DNA of 64,000 nt from an uncultured Erythrobacter sp. (GCF_947497915.1 NZ_CANMIJ010000002.1:124001-188000), one strand, 5' to 3'; shown: positions 25,337 through 33,566, counted from the first letter of the stretch. The notes: generated from the letters alone by a model not told the origin. Numbers and translations: made by a program.

Positions 25337-26638
25337 TCACTCGGTTTCGAGGATCGTTTCAATCGGCGGCTGATCCGAGACGCGCGATGCGTATTGCTCT
25401 GCTTCGCGGAGCACGCGCACCGCGTTTCGGCTTGAGATAAGCTCCAATTCCACTTGCGAATATCCGCGCCGCGCCAGTTCGATGAACAGCGCGGGATAAC
25501 CGCTGACGTCCTCCATCCCGACAGGGCCGGTGGGCATCCCGTCATAATCCGCACCGATGCCGATATATTCGACACCGGCGACGGCTTTGATATGGTCAAT
25601 GTGATCGGCCATATGGGTGATCAAAGTTTGCGGTTCAGGATTGGCCTCGTCCCATGCAAGGATGGCTGTTTCCCAGACGTCAGGCTGGCCGCCGAAGAGT
25701 GATTTTTGCCGCGCAACCTCTGCCTCCCGCTCGGCATACCACTGGCGGCGCTCATCATTGAGGAAGCCCGGAAGCCCGACGACCATCACAACACCGCCAT
25801 TCTCCGGTAGGCGCGCGAGCACGCTATCGGGCACATTGCGCGCATGGCCGTTGATCGCGCGCGCACCGGAATGGCTGAAGATCACCGGAGCCTTCGCCAC
25901 GTCGAGTGCGTCCATCATGGCATCTTCGCTAACGTGGCTAAGATCAACCAACATGCCGATGCGGTTCATTTCGCGGATCACGTCTTTGCCAAAATCATTC
26001 AAACCGCCATGGTCTGGCTCATCCGTTGCGCTGTCGGCCCACGGCGTGTTGCGCGAATGGGTGATCGTCATATAGCGCGCGCCGAGCGCATACATCTGGC
26101 GCAGCACAGCAAGGCTCGAACCGATAGAATGGCCGCCTTCCATACCGAGCAAAGACGCGACTTTGCCTTGCGCCATGGCGCTTTCGACCTGATCGGCATT
26201 CTCGGCATAGGTCAGACTGTCTGGATAGCGCGCGATCAAACGTTTCATCACGTCGATCTGCTCCATGGTCATTTGCACGGCTTCTGGCTCGGTCAAGCTG
26301 GCGGGCACATAGACCGACCAATATTGTGCGCCCACCTTACCCTCTGAAAGGCGCGCCAGATCGGTATGCATGGTCCGCCCCTGCGGATGGGTGTCACCCG
26401 TGGAGAGCGTGTCGCTAAAATCGAGATCATTGATCTGATTGTCAAAGCGTGAGCGCAGCTGGATCGGCACATCATTGTGCCCGTCAAACACCGGCGCCGC
26501 CTCCAACGCGGCGGTCGCAGTGATTACTGCCGGATCGATCTCACCGGCCGGAGCGCCGTCATCCTCTACGCTTTGCGCTGAGGCAGAGGCAGCGAGACAG
26601 GTTGCGATGGCGGCGAGCGAAAGAGCGCGGTAGGGCAT
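25337..26638 (-). CDS. Membrane (renal-type) dipeptidase, peptidase family M19
   Basis: Exported zinc dipeptidase of 433 residues from ATG at 26638, where MPYRALSLAAIATCLAASASAQ is a clear signal peptide; the 466-residue track frame adds an implausible leader. Zinc ligands fit HND in FDGHNDVPIQLRSR (His-x-Asp), the bridging Glu in LGMEGGHSIG, and His residues in LSHVSEDAMMDAL and FSHSGARAINGH. The C-terminal GIGADYDGM motif is also typical of M19. Likely a periplasmic dipeptidase in peptide scavenging or D-amino acid-containing dipeptide hydrolysis (family knowledge). It is divergent from the cupin gene with 21 bases between starts. Confidence 0.94.
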   Translation of the reverse strand: MPYRALSLAAIATCLAASASAQSVEDDGAPAGEIDPAVITATAALEAAPVFDGHNDVPIQLRSRFDNQINDLDFSDTLSTGDTHPQGRTMHTDLARLSEGKVGAQYWSVYVPASLTEPEAVQMTMEQIDVMKRLIARYPDSLTYAENADQVESAMAQGKVASLLGMEGGHSIGSSLAVLRQMYALGARYMTITHSRNTPWADSATDEPDHGGLNDFGKDVIREMNRIGMLVDLSHVSEDAMMDALDVAKAPVIFSHSGARAINGHARNVPDSVLARLPENGGVVMVVGLPGFLNDERRQWYAEREAEVARQKSLFGGQPDVWETAILAWDEANPEPQTLITHMADHIDHIKAVAGVEYIGIGADYDGMPTGPVGMEDVSGYPALFIELARRGYSQVELELISSRNAVRVLREAEQYASRVSDQPPIETILETE

Positions 26639-26659
26639 TGAAGACGATACTCCCGGTGG

Positions 26660-27136
26660 ATGGGCACAAAGGAAACGGACTTGGCGAAGAGTGATAGCGC
26701 GGACGCACTGATCGAACAATTGCAGCTTGAACGCCATCCCGAAGGCGGTTGGTACCGCGAAACGTGGCGCGCGCAGAACGATGAAGCGGGCCGGGCGCGC
26801 GGGACAGGAATTCTCTTTCTGCTCAAATCCGATGAAAGCTCACACTGGCACCGTGTCGATGCGGACGAGCTTTGGATGTGGCAGTCGGGTGATCCGCTTG
26901 AACTGCGCATCGCAAAGGACGACACCAGTTCTCCGCAAAGCACCGTGCTAAGCGACGACATCGCAGCAGGCCACAGCTTGCAGGGATTGGTGCCGACGGG
27001 CGAATGGCAGGCCGCGCGTCCGTCCCCGCCCAATGACAACGCTGCAGGTTATAGCCTTGTCTCCTGCGTTGTCGTACCGGGGTTTGACTTTGCAGGCTTC
27101 GAACTTGCGGATGAAGGTTGGGAGCCGGGAATATGA
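26660..27136 (+). CDS. Cupin-fold protein, DUF985 family
   Basis: A 158-residue protein with the DUF985 signatures LQLERHPEGGWYRETWRA, then FLLKSDESSHWHRVDADELWMWQSGDPLEL and a C-terminal CVVVPGFDFAGFELAD. The His residues in SHWHRVD are likely metal ligands of the small beta-barrel (family inference). The reaction is unknown; some family members are annotated as sugar-nucleotide epimerase-like without proof. ATG at 26660 starts after GGTGGATGG. The stop overlaps the DoxX start as ATGA. Confidence 0.9.
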   Translation: MGTKETDLAKSDSADALIEQLQLERHPEGGWYRETWRAQNDEAGRARGTGILFLLKSDESSHWHRVDADELWMWQSGDPLELRIAKDDTSSPQSTVLSDDIAAGHSLQGLVPTGEWQAARPSPPNDNAAGYSLVSCVVVPGFDFAGFELADEGWEPGI

Positions 27137-27555
27137 TGCCAATACTCAAGATCGCACTGCGGGCGCTGCTCGCGCTGTTCTACGCCTATGCCGGATACGC
27201 ACATTTGGTGAGGCCAGAGCCGTTTTTGGCGATCACACCCGATTGGGTGCCGTATCCCGGCGCGGTTGTCTGGTGGACCGGCATTGCCGAGATTGCTGGC
27301 GCGATTGGCTTGCTTCAACCATTCTCAAAGCAGTTGCGGCGCGCGGCAGGGATCGGTCTTGCTCTTTATGCGCTGTGCGTCTGGCCGGCGAACATCAACC
27401 ATTTCATCATGGATATGGGACGCGCCGATGGCGGGCTTGGCCTTGGCTATCACATCCCCCGCATGATCGCGCAGCCAATCATTATCTGGCTGGCTCTTTG
27501 GGTCGGCGATGTGGTCGGCCCGCATTCCAAACCAAAAAGCGGTATTCAATCGTAA
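27133..27555 (+). CDS. DoxX-family membrane protein
   Basis: A 140-residue inner-membrane protein with four predicted helices, beginning MMPILKIALRALLALFYAYAGYAHLVRPEPFLAITP. That opening, the helix 2 motif GIAEIAGAIGLLQPF and the ANINHFIMDM loop fit the DoxX/DoxD-like family (family knowledge). ATG at 27133 overlaps the cupin stop by four bases, so the two are probably co-translated. DoxX proteins have been linked to redox and membrane stress but no firm function can be assigned. Confidence 0.88.
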   Translation: MMPILKIALRALLALFYAYAGYAHLVRPEPFLAITPDWVPYPGAVVWWTGIAEIAGAIGLLQPFSKQLRRAAGIGLALYALCVWPANINHFIMDMGRADGGLGLGYHIPRMIAQPIIIWLALWVGDVVGPHSKPKSGIQS

Positions 27556-27571
27556 GCAGCACAAGAAAGTA

Positions 27572-27600
27572 GCGGCGCAAACCCCATGGGGCTGCGCCGC
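27572..27600. terminator. Hairpin between convergent DoxX and SWIB genes
   Basis: GCGGCGCA and TGCGCCGC form a perfect eight-pair stem around a 13-base loop that itself contains CCCC/GGGG (ACCCCATGGGGC). It lies between convergent genes and could end transcription in both directions, although the flanking T stretch is weak. Confidence 0.55.
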
Positions 27601-27632
27601 TGCATTTGATCATCTCTTACGAGACGATGAAC

Positions 27633-27881
27633 TTAGGTGAGGTGCTTAGAAACAGCAGCGGTCATCTTGAACATCGAGATCTGGTCTTTGCCGATCACAG
27701 CGCCAAGTTTGTCGTCTGGGTTGATCTGGCGACGATCCTTCGAATCCTGAAGGTCTTTGCCTTTGATGTATTCCCAGACTTTCGAAGTGACCTGAGCGCG
27801 TGTCATCGGGCCTTTGCCGACTACGTTCTCGAGTTCGCTTGAAAGTGTCACTGGTTTCTGCAGTGCGTTGGTCTTAGCCAT
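27633..27881 (-). CDS. SWIB/MDM2-domain protein
   Basis: An 82-residue stand-alone SWIB domain: a basic leader MAKTNALQKPVTLSSELENVVG, then MTRAQVTSKVWEYIKGKDLQDSKDRRQINPDDKLGAVIGKDQISMFKMTAAVSKHLT. SWIB/MDM2 domains are mainly eukaryotic chromatin modules but occur as small free proteins in Alphaproteobacteria and Chlamydiae, where they are linked to DNA topology (family knowledge; the chlamydial form is fused to or paired with topoisomerase). It follows the PEBP gene by 27 bases on the same strand, so may be co-transcribed. A GGGAGAAAT ribosome site is present. Confidence 0.94.
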   Translation of the reverse strand: MAKTNALQKPVTLSSELENVVGKGPMTRAQVTSKVWEYIKGKDLQDSKDRRQINPDDKLGAVIGKDQISMFKMTAAVSKHLT

Positions 27882-27908
27882 GGTATTTCTCCCTTTTATA
27901 ATGGCGTC

Positions 27909-28502
27909 TTAGTCAAGTTCTTCATCTTCCCATGCCGACCCGTCATCGGCTTCTACACCGGTAAAGGGCGCCGTCAGAACTGCGCAAGCTGTGACGGTGC
28001 CTTTCAGCGTCGCCATCAGATCATCGCGGCTCGCGCCGGGCATAAGAGTGAGCGGAAGGTCGGTCGCGAATAGCTGGAACACGTAATTGCGTGTTTCGCC
28101 GACCGGTGGGTCGGGCAGCAGCCATTCGGAATTTCCAAGGTGGTTCTTGCCAGCGCGCGGCGGCACTTCACCTTCAAGCAGTTTGCCGCGTTGTCCTTTA
28201 AGGCCCCAGACGAGCCAATGGCAGTGCGGGGTCTCACCAGCAGTCGTTGCGTCTTCAACGATCAGGATCAATTCCTGAGCGCCGGGAGGCGGCGCTGTCC
28301 ATTCCAGAGGCGGCGCAACGGCGTCTTCCTCTTTCGCGGTAAAGCACGGGTCCAGTTCTTCGCCTGCATCAAAGGCCGGGCTGGAAAGGGCAAAGCCCCC
28401 GCGCCCGAATGAGCGTTGGTCACCCAGCGTCGCGATTGCGAGGCCGGGATGGCGCGCAGCGGCGGGTAGGCCCTGAACGAGCCAATCGGGAAGGTCAGTC
28501 AT
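27909..28502 (-). CDS. YbhB/YbcL-like PEBP (Raf kinase inhibitor-like) protein
   Basis: A 197-residue phosphatidylethanolamine-binding-protein-like protein, from ATG at 28502; the 265-residue track frame has no matching leader. The family pattern DPCFTAKEEDAVAPPLEWTAPPPGAQELILIVEDATTAG...HCHWLVWGL is present. The usual ligand-site DPD is altered to EDA. The rest keeps the NYVFQLFATDLPL core and ends in an acidic tail (DDGSAWEDEELD). Biochemical role in bacteria is uncertain. It leads a two-gene unit with the SWIB gene; no strong promoter was recognised in the 262-base divergent spacer. Confidence 0.9.
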   Translation of the reverse strand: MTDLPDWLVQGLPAAARHPGLAIATLGDQRSFGRGGFALSSPAFDAGEELDPCFTAKEEDAVAPPLEWTAPPPGAQELILIVEDATTAGETPHCHWLVWGLKGQRGKLLEGEVPPRAGKNHLGNSEWLLPDPPVGETRNYVFQLFATDLPLTLMPGASRDDLMATLKGTVTACAVLTAPFTGVEADDGSAWEDEELD

Positions 28503-28590
28503 GATTCTGTCTTTCCATATCTCTTTTGCTAGTCGGATAAGGGGCAGTAAACGAGGCGTTCGCGCGGAAATTACGCTGCTTTCTGAGGAA

Positions 28591-28633
28591 AACTCGGCAA
28601 ATTGCCGCGATTTTCCATGAAATTTGCCGAATT
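28591..28633. promoter_or_regulatory. Inverted repeat in the PEBP-S41 protease divergent spacer
   Basis: AACTCGGCAAATT and AATTTGCCGAATT match at 12 of 13 positions as an inverted repeat with a 17-base centre. The left arm also overlaps the short palindrome GGCAAATTGCC. A run of nine G follows at 28652-28660. The spacing would fit a dimeric regulator or a hairpin; which gene it controls is unknown. Confidence 0.45.
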
Positions 28634-28764
28634 TTACCTCCTTGGACGGCTGGGGGGGGGTGAACCGCCTTGCAGTGGATGTAAGAGCATTGCATGATCC
28701 TTCCACCGTCCGAACGCGAATTTTTGCGTTTTTCGAACGAATTTTTACTGGAGTTCATCCCCCT

Positions 28765-30195
28765 ATGAATATCGGTCGCACCGCCATTTCCTCAACTCTT
28801 GCGTTCGCCTTGGTGGCTTGTGGAGGGGGCGGAAGCGCTCCGCCGCCGACCACCGGTGGGCCCACGCCAACCCCGACACCAACAACCGCCACTTGTGGGA
28901 TCAGCGAACAGCTCGATTTCGCCGACGCCGTGCTAGACCAATGGTACCTATTCCCGGATTTGCTCGACAACACTGTGAGCCGGACAGGCGTGACCGATCT
29001 GCAAGATTATCTGGATGACCGCGTCGCACCGGCGCGCGCGCAGAACCGTGATCGAGGGTTTACCTTTGCAACGTCGATTGCCGAAGAAAATGCCCTGATC
29101 AACTCAGGCTCCAGTGCGGGCTTTGGGATCCGTCTGGCCTATGACACCGTCAATAACCGCGTCTTCCTGCTCGAAGCATACGAAGCGGGCAACGGATTTC
29201 AGGCTGGCATGGATCGCGGCACAGAACTGCTTGAGATCGGAACGACCGCAGCAAACAAGCAAACAGTCTCTTCGCTAATGGCATCCGGCGGCCCGCAAGC
29301 TGTTGTCAATGCGCTTGGCCCGTCCGATCCGGGGATCACACGTGTGATCCGCTTTGCCGAAGCTGGCGGCACAGTCATCGAACAAAGCATTTCGAAGAGC
29401 GATTTCTCGCTCGACCCGATTTCGGATCGATACGGCGCGCTTGTGCTGGATGATGGCGGTAAAAAGGTCGGCTATATAAACCTGCGCACATTTATTGTTG
29501 CCGACGCGGCTGACCAATTGCGTGCTGCATTCGCTCAGTTCGGCACGGAAGGTGTGACCGAATTGATCATCGACTTCCGTTATAATGGTGGCGGTCTGGT
29601 AAGCGTGGCGGACACGTTCGGCGATCTTATGGGGGCCGGACGCACCGGCCAACTGTGGAGCGAGACGGTCTTGCGACCTTCCCAGTCTGCCGAAAACTCG
29701 ACCAGGTTCTTCCAAAACGAAGTAAATGCCATCCAACCGACAAAGATTGCCTTTATTGGGAGAGGCGGCACTGCATCTGCGAGCGAGCTCGTGATGAATT
29801 CGATGATACCCTATGTCGATCCGGCAAATCTTGCGCTGATCGGTGCGAACACGTTCGGTAAACCTGTTGGCCAGTTCGGCTTTGACCTTGATACGTGTGA
29901 TCTGCGCGTGCGGGCTGTGACGTTCAAGACAAACAACGCCGATGGTCAGGGAGAATATTTCTCAGGGCTTGCCAGCGAAATGCCAAACACATGCCGGGCA
30001 AGCGATGACATCTTCACGCCTCTGGGCGATGCGACGGAGACATCGATCGCGACCGCGCTCGACTTCCTAGCTGGCCGGACATGCACCGCGATCAGCGGCG
30101 GTCCGGGCCAGAGCACGCAGAGTGTTGGCGGGCGCGAAATACTTCAGCCTGAACGGCCCAATGCCGCTCAGTATGAAATCCCGGGTCTCTTCTAA
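28765..30195 (+). CDS. S41-family (CtpA/Tsp-like) peptidase lipoprotein
   Basis: A 476-residue exported lipoprotein from ATG at 28765, following CTGGAG. The lipobox is LVACGGGG, and a Pro/Thr linker precedes the fold. An S41-type domain occupies the C-terminal half: DFRYNGGG, then the nucleophile region in GRGGTASASELVMNSMIPY with the catalytic Ser, and GANTFGKPVGQFGF. A PDZ-like segment lies around residues 120-190 (GFGIRLAYDTVNNRVFLLEAYEAGN). It is probably a periplasmic or surface protease. Context is neutral, since both neighbours are on the opposite strand. The extended track frame from 28624 lacks support. Confidence 0.92.
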   Translation: MNIGRTAISSTLAFALVACGGGGSAPPPTTGGPTPTPTPTTATCGISEQLDFADAVLDQWYLFPDLLDNTVSRTGVTDLQDYLDDRVAPARAQNRDRGFTFATSIAEENALINSGSSAGFGIRLAYDTVNNRVFLLEAYEAGNGFQAGMDRGTELLEIGTTAANKQTVSSLMASGGPQAVVNALGPSDPGITRVIRFAEAGGTVIEQSISKSDFSLDPISDRYGALVLDDGGKKVGYINLRTFIVADAADQLRAAFAQFGTEGVTELIIDFRYNGGGLVSVADTFGDLMGAGRTGQLWSETVLRPSQSAENSTRFFQNEVNAIQPTKIAFIGRGGTASASELVMNSMIPYVDPANLALIGANTFGKPVGQFGFDLDTCDLRVRAVTFKTNNADGQGEYFSGLASEMPNTCRASDDIFTPLGDATETSIATALDFLAGRTCTAISGGPGQSTQSVGGREILQPERPNAAQYEIPGLF

Positions 30196-30223
30196 AACAC
30201 CGCTTTGGCGATAGATTAACGCG

Positions 30224-30622
30224 CTATTCGGCGGCGAGACGGAATTGATCCGTTTCGCCGCTTTCAGCGTGTGCGATCGCTGCGCCGATAACTTTCTCAG
30301 CCGCTGCGGGCTTTGCAATCAGCGCCGCGTTCAATGAGCGGATATGCTCATCATGACGATCCAAATCGCCGGAATGCAGAATAAACGGAATGCCCCGTTC
30401 ACGCAGAGCATCGGCAATTGGAAAGCAAGTCTCGCCCTGACCAAGCGAAACGTCCAGCACCGCAGCATCAATGCCGCCCGGCGCCTCATCAAGGATATCC
30501 AGCGCGTGGGCGCTTGACGTCGCAGAGTGCACTTCGCAGCCGCGATCTTCTGCTGCAAATTCCAGATCCATCAGGATCAACGGTTCGTCTTCGACGAGGA
30601 GGAGGCGGTATTGGCGGCTCAT
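30224..30622 (-). CDS. Single-domain response regulator
   Basis: A 132-residue receiver domain without an output domain. Acidic pocket Glu11-Asp12 (VEDEP), phosphoacceptor Asp57 (AAVLDVSLG), the Ser of the ILHSGDL strand and Lys104 (IAKPA) are all present, so phosphorylation should work. The start overlaps the kinase stop as ATGA, which ties it to the LOV-HWE kinase as its likely partner. The C-terminal ARLAAE tail is short. Single-domain regulators often act by protein-protein contact or as phosphate sinks (inference). Confidence 0.93.
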   Translation of the reverse strand: MSRQYRLLLVEDEPLILMDLEFAAEDRGCEVHSATSSAHALDILDEAPGGIDAAVLDVSLGQGETCFPIADALRERGIPFILHSGDLDRHDEHIRSLNAALIAKPAAAEKVIGAAIAHAESGETDQFRLAAE

Positions 30623-31734
30623 GTGTCGTTGCGCGTCGGCACCTTCACAGTCACAGCGAGGCCGCTCTCACGCCAATCCCGCGTGATGGAGCCCCGACCG
30701 CCCGAAAGCAGGCGATCAACAATCGTTGTGCCAGTACCAGCTTCAATGGCCTCGCAATCAACCTGAGGGCCGCCTTGTTCTTCCCACGTAATGGTGAGCG
30801 CATTGTCCGCTTCATCTAAGAACCAGTTCACGGCGACCGTGCCGCCTTCCGATGCCCATGCGCCATACTTCGTCGCATTGGCGGCGAGTTCGTGCAGGAT
30901 CAGGCCGATGATTGAAATCGTCGTGAACGGCATTCGTACACCGTTGCCATTCAGCTTCAGCCGTTCTTCATCGCGGTCATATGGTGACAGAACGGCGCGG
31001 ATAGCCTCGCCGATTTGGATGCTGCCGCTTGAGGCGTCGTCCAGCGTCGTTTCATAAGCGCGGCCGAGCGCCTGAATGCGCGAATTGATCTCCGCCGCCT
31101 CACCCTGGATGCCGCGCACGCGGCCCGTCACATTGACGATGCCAGAGATAACCGCGAACATATTCTTCATCCGGTGCGAGAGCTCTCGCGCCATTTCCTT
31201 GGCGTGCTGTTCCTCGGCCCGCGCAGCGCGGACATCGGAAACGTCCCACTGGCTGCCAAAGAAATACACCAGATCACCCACATCATTGTAGATCGGGCCA
31301 AGGTGCAGCGCGTTCCAGAAAGTCGTGCCGTTTTTGCGGTAATTCAGCAGTTCGACCACCACCACGTCTTCGTCTGCAATCGCTTTGCGAATGCGCGAAA
31401 CCGGTTCGGGATCGGTTTTTGGCCCTTGTAGAAATCGGCAATTGCGGCCCAGGATTTCATCCTCGGAATATCCGGTGAGCTGGCGAAAGGCGCGGTTGGC
31501 AAACACAATTGGCAGGCCTTCATCGTGCGGGTCGCACAGGCAAATCGCCATGCGCGTTTGCGCCATAGCTTGCTCGAACAGGACTCCGGATGCGCCAGAG
31601 AACTGGTCGCTCGTATTGCCTGCTTTGAATCTATCGGGGGCGTCATCAAACCGCATAGCAGCCTGGCTAGACCGCTTTGGTTCGCGTTCGTCGTCGGTAT
31701 TCACAATTCCTACTTTCCCGTTCGTTGCGCCCAA
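30619..31734 (-). CDS. Blue-light sensing LOV-HWE histidine kinase
   Basis: A 371-residue soluble sensor kinase. The LOV core (about residues 52-168) has the flavin-cysteinyl adduct motif GRNCRFLQ with Cys99, plus NYRKNGTTFWNALHLGPIYND. The H-box is ELSHRMKNMF with His187. The ATP-binding part has HELAANATKYGAW and the W-x-E of the HWE family (ITWEEQGG). Known Erythrobacter LOV-HWE kinases share this layout (established for EL346-type proteins). It should report blue light to the adjacent response regulator. An EcfG-type promoter lies 52 bases upstream, so the light sensor itself appears stress-controlled. Confidence 0.95.
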   Translation of the reverse strand: MGATNGKVGIVNTDDEREPKRSSQAAMRFDDAPDRFKAGNTSDQFSGASGVLFEQAMAQTRMAICLCDPHDEGLPIVFANRAFRQLTGYSEDEILGRNCRFLQGPKTDPEPVSRIRKAIADEDVVVVELLNYRKNGTTFWNALHLGPIYNDVGDLVYFFGSQWDVSDVRAARAEEQHAKEMARELSHRMKNMFAVISGIVNVTGRVRGIQGEAAEINSRIQALGRAYETTLDDASSGSIQIGEAIRAVLSPYDRDEERLKLNGNGVRMPFTTISIIGLILHELAANATKYGAWASEGGTVAVNWFLDEADNALTITWEEQGGPQVDCEAIEAGTGTTIVDRLLSGGRGSITRDWRESGLAVTVKVPTRNDT

Positions 31735-31785
31735 GTTTTAAGGAGGGGGTGAGACGCAAGAACGGCTGTTGTCCGTCACTAAACC

Positions 31786-31810
31786 AACGAGACTGCAAGG
31801 GTCATGTTCC
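31786..31810 (-). promoter_or_regulatory. EcfG-type promoter for the LOV-HWE kinase operon
   Basis: On the minus strand GGAAC (31810-31806), 16 bases, CGTT (31789-31786), matching the sigma-EcfG consensus. The kinase start is 52 bases downstream. The site lies in a gene-free stretch of about 210 bases. Confidence 0.65.
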
Positions 31811-31944
31811 GAGAAATCGGCGCGCAAAGCCAAAGCGCGCGGCGTTTGCGATGAGCTGGCACAAAGAATGGCGAGCAATTTCAATATGGTGACGCGAAAT
31901 AAAAAATCGCGCAAAGGTCCGAAAAAATTCCGAGCAGGACGCGC

Positions 31945-32328
31945 CTAATCAATGCCATCCTTGCCTAGCAAGAATGCCAGAAAGCCGAGCGCAAAGACCG
32001 TATCGATTGCAATAATAATCAGTCCAAGAGCGCTGCCGTCCGCCCCGAAAGCTGCGGGTGCCATCAATCCGGCGATGCCAAGCTTTCCGATCACACCCGC
32101 CCAAAGCACCCTGCCATAACGGATCGGGTCGCGGGCGACGATGACGTAGATCACGCCAAATGAGAACACGAGCAGGCCGATGATCCGCTCATCGATGCTG
32201 GGTACGGGCGCCAACATCCCGGCAAGGCCGATCAGGAAATTGAACAATGCAGCCGCCCAAAAGAACATGCGCCAGTATGATCCCGCCTCGCTGCCGCCGA
32301 CTGGCGATCCAACTCTACCTTCGCTCAT
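31945..32328 (-). CDS. Small multi-pass membrane protein, unknown
   Basis: A 127-residue protein with four hydrophobic helices (about 20-42, 48-65, 75-95 and 100-122: FFWAAALFNFLIGLAGML, IIGLLVFSFGVIYVIVA, LWAGVIGKLGIAGLM and LGLIIIAIDTVFALGFLAFLL). The N-terminus is polar and Gly/Ser-rich. No family was recognised with certainty; the layout is that of small DUF-type integral proteins. It overlaps the stop of the preceding lipoprotein gene as ATGA, so both are probably co-translated. Confidence 0.75.
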   Translation of the reverse strand: MSEGRVGSPVGGSEAGSYWRMFFWAAALFNFLIGLAGMLAPVPSIDERIIGLLVFSFGVIYVIVARDPIRYGRVLWAGVIGKLGIAGLMAPAAFGADGSALGLIIIAIDTVFALGFLAFLLGKDGID

Positions 32329-32786
32329 TGCACGGCTCCTTCTTGAATGGGCTCATCACTGGTGTAGCCGCAGCCCATCAGGGTTTGATCGCCCCATGAA
32401 ACGGTGGCGGTGTAGGGGTATAGGTTGTCGCTCATCGTATCGTTGCATGTTCCCGGTGTCAGCGCGATCTGAAGCGGCGCGTCATCTAATTCTCCGGAAA
32501 AGCCAAGGCCGTTATTCCCTGCAAAGCGGGTAACAACCGCCCTCGTGCCCTCAATATCTTCGGGAGTAGTATAAGTCGCGACATAGCCCATGCCTTCAGG
32601 CACGATCTCGATACCCCAGAACGGCTCATTGCCCAGCAAGTTGATCGTTGCCTCTGCGCTCACACTGTCGAAGATTTCGCCGCCTTCATTGATGCTGTCT
32701 CCCGATGCACAAGCCGACACGGCCGCGGAGGCCGCAATGGCAATGGCTGGCAATCGCAGGCGTGATTTTGAAGTCTTATCCATCAT
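32325..32786 (-). CDS. COG3650-type lipoprotein
   Basis: A 153-residue lipoprotein with a signal ending SAVSACASG. The family signature NLLGNEPFWGIEIVPEGMGYVATYTTP is visible, as is the paired-Cys region GTCNDTMSDNLYPYTATVSWGDQTLMGCGY, where the two Cys may form a disulfide. Such domains are of unknown function (COG3650, sometimes fused to META). It is the first gene of a two-gene unit with a small membrane protein. The upstream fasciclin gene terminator separates it from that gene. Confidence 0.82.
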   Translation of the reverse strand: MMDKTSKSRLRLPAIAIAASAAVSACASGDSINEGGEIFDSVSAEATINLLGNEPFWGIEIVPEGMGYVATYTTPEDIEGTRAVVTRFAGNNGLGFSGELDDAPLQIALTPGTCNDTMSDNLYPYTATVSWGDQTLMGCGYTSDEPIQEGAVQ

Positions 32787-32820
32787 GCCGGTGGCCTAAC
32801 GCGGCGGCACCATAAACGCA

Positions 32821-32846
32821 AAAGGCGGACCCACCGGGCCCGCCTT
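32821..32846 (-). terminator. Terminator after the fasciclin gene
   Basis: On the minus strand AAGGCGGGCCC-GGT-GGGTCCGCCTT folds into an 11-pair stem with one G-T, followed by TTTGCG. It lies 24 bases beyond the fasciclin stop codon. Confidence 0.78.
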
Positions 32847-32870
32847 CGCGTATTCAGTCGTGGTCTGCAA

Positions 32871-33443
32871 TTATGCAGGCATCAGAACCGTGTCGATCAC
32901 ATGGATCAGGCCGTTCGATGCTTCGACATCGGTGGCTGTCACGGTCGAGGTGCCGCCTTTCGCGTCGGTTAGGATCACTGCGCCGTCTACGACAGTCGCG
33001 GTGAGCGTACCTCCGTTTACGGTGGTGACAGTGTAGCCTGCGTCACCAGCTTCGCCGATGGCCGCTGTCAAAGTGGCTGCATCGACTTTACCTTCGACAA
33101 CGTGGTAGGTCAGAATGCCTGCCAGCGCTTCGGTGTTGTTCGTCGTCAGGTCAGTCAGCGTCTCTGCCGGGATTTTTGCGAATGCATCATTGGTCGGCGC
33201 GAATACGGTGAACGGGCCTTCACCCGACAGCGTTTCGCCAAGATCGGCTGCAGTTACGGCAGCAACCAAAGTCGAGAATGTTTCGTCGCCCTGCGCGACT
33301 TCAACGAGAGTGCCAGCGGCAGTTGCTTCTTCAGCGACCGCTGTATCGTCGGCTGTCATTGCGTCGCCGGTTTCGGCTTCTGGCGAACATGCGGCCAGTG
33401 CAAGTGCGATGGTTGATGCGAGGGTGATATTGAGCTTCTTCAT
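32871..33443 (-). CDS. Fasciclin (FAS1)-domain lipoprotein
   Basis: A 190-residue lipoprotein (lipobox LALAACSPE) with an acidic Ala/Glu linker and one FAS1 domain (about 50-190). FAS1 motifs are the H1-type FTVFAPTNDAFAKIPAETL and the H2-type LTYHVVEGKVDAATL, ending in ASNGLIHVIDTVLMP. FAS1 proteins mediate adhesion or cell-surface contacts (family knowledge). An EcfG-type promoter is found 99 bases upstream, suggesting stress induction. The terminator at 32821-32846 ends the transcript. Confidence 0.95.
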   Translation of the reverse strand: MKKLNITLASTIALALAACSPEAETGDAMTADDTAVAEEATAAGTLVEVAQGDETFSTLVAAVTAADLGETLSGEGPFTVFAPTNDAFAKIPAETLTDLTTNNTEALAGILTYHVVEGKVDAATLTAAIGEAGDAGYTVTTVNGGTLTATVVDGAVILTDAKGGTSTVTATDVEASNGLIHVIDTVLMPA

Positions 33444-33541
33444 AGGAAATCCTTGAATTTGCGAGTTTCTTTGTTTGATCGGGAACGGCGGGGGAGCCGC
33501 GGCTTTGCTTCGTGCATTGCCTTACCCACTTGTAACTACGA

Positions 33542-33566
33542 ACGGACAGGCCGTTTGGATGTTCCG
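33542..33566 (-). promoter_or_regulatory. EcfG-type promoter for the fasciclin gene
   Basis: Minus strand GGAAC (33566-33562), 16 bases, CGTT (33545-33542), an exact consensus match. It lies in the 211-base spacer between the fasciclin gene and the divergent photolyase-like gene. Confidence 0.65.

Noticed and set aside
31868-31948. A 26-codon plus-strand ORF (MASNFNMVTRNKKSRKGPKKFRAGRA) in the 210-base spacer before the LOV kinase
   Set aside because: It has no clear ribosome site, overlaps the EcfG promoter strand context and is too short and low-complexity to support.
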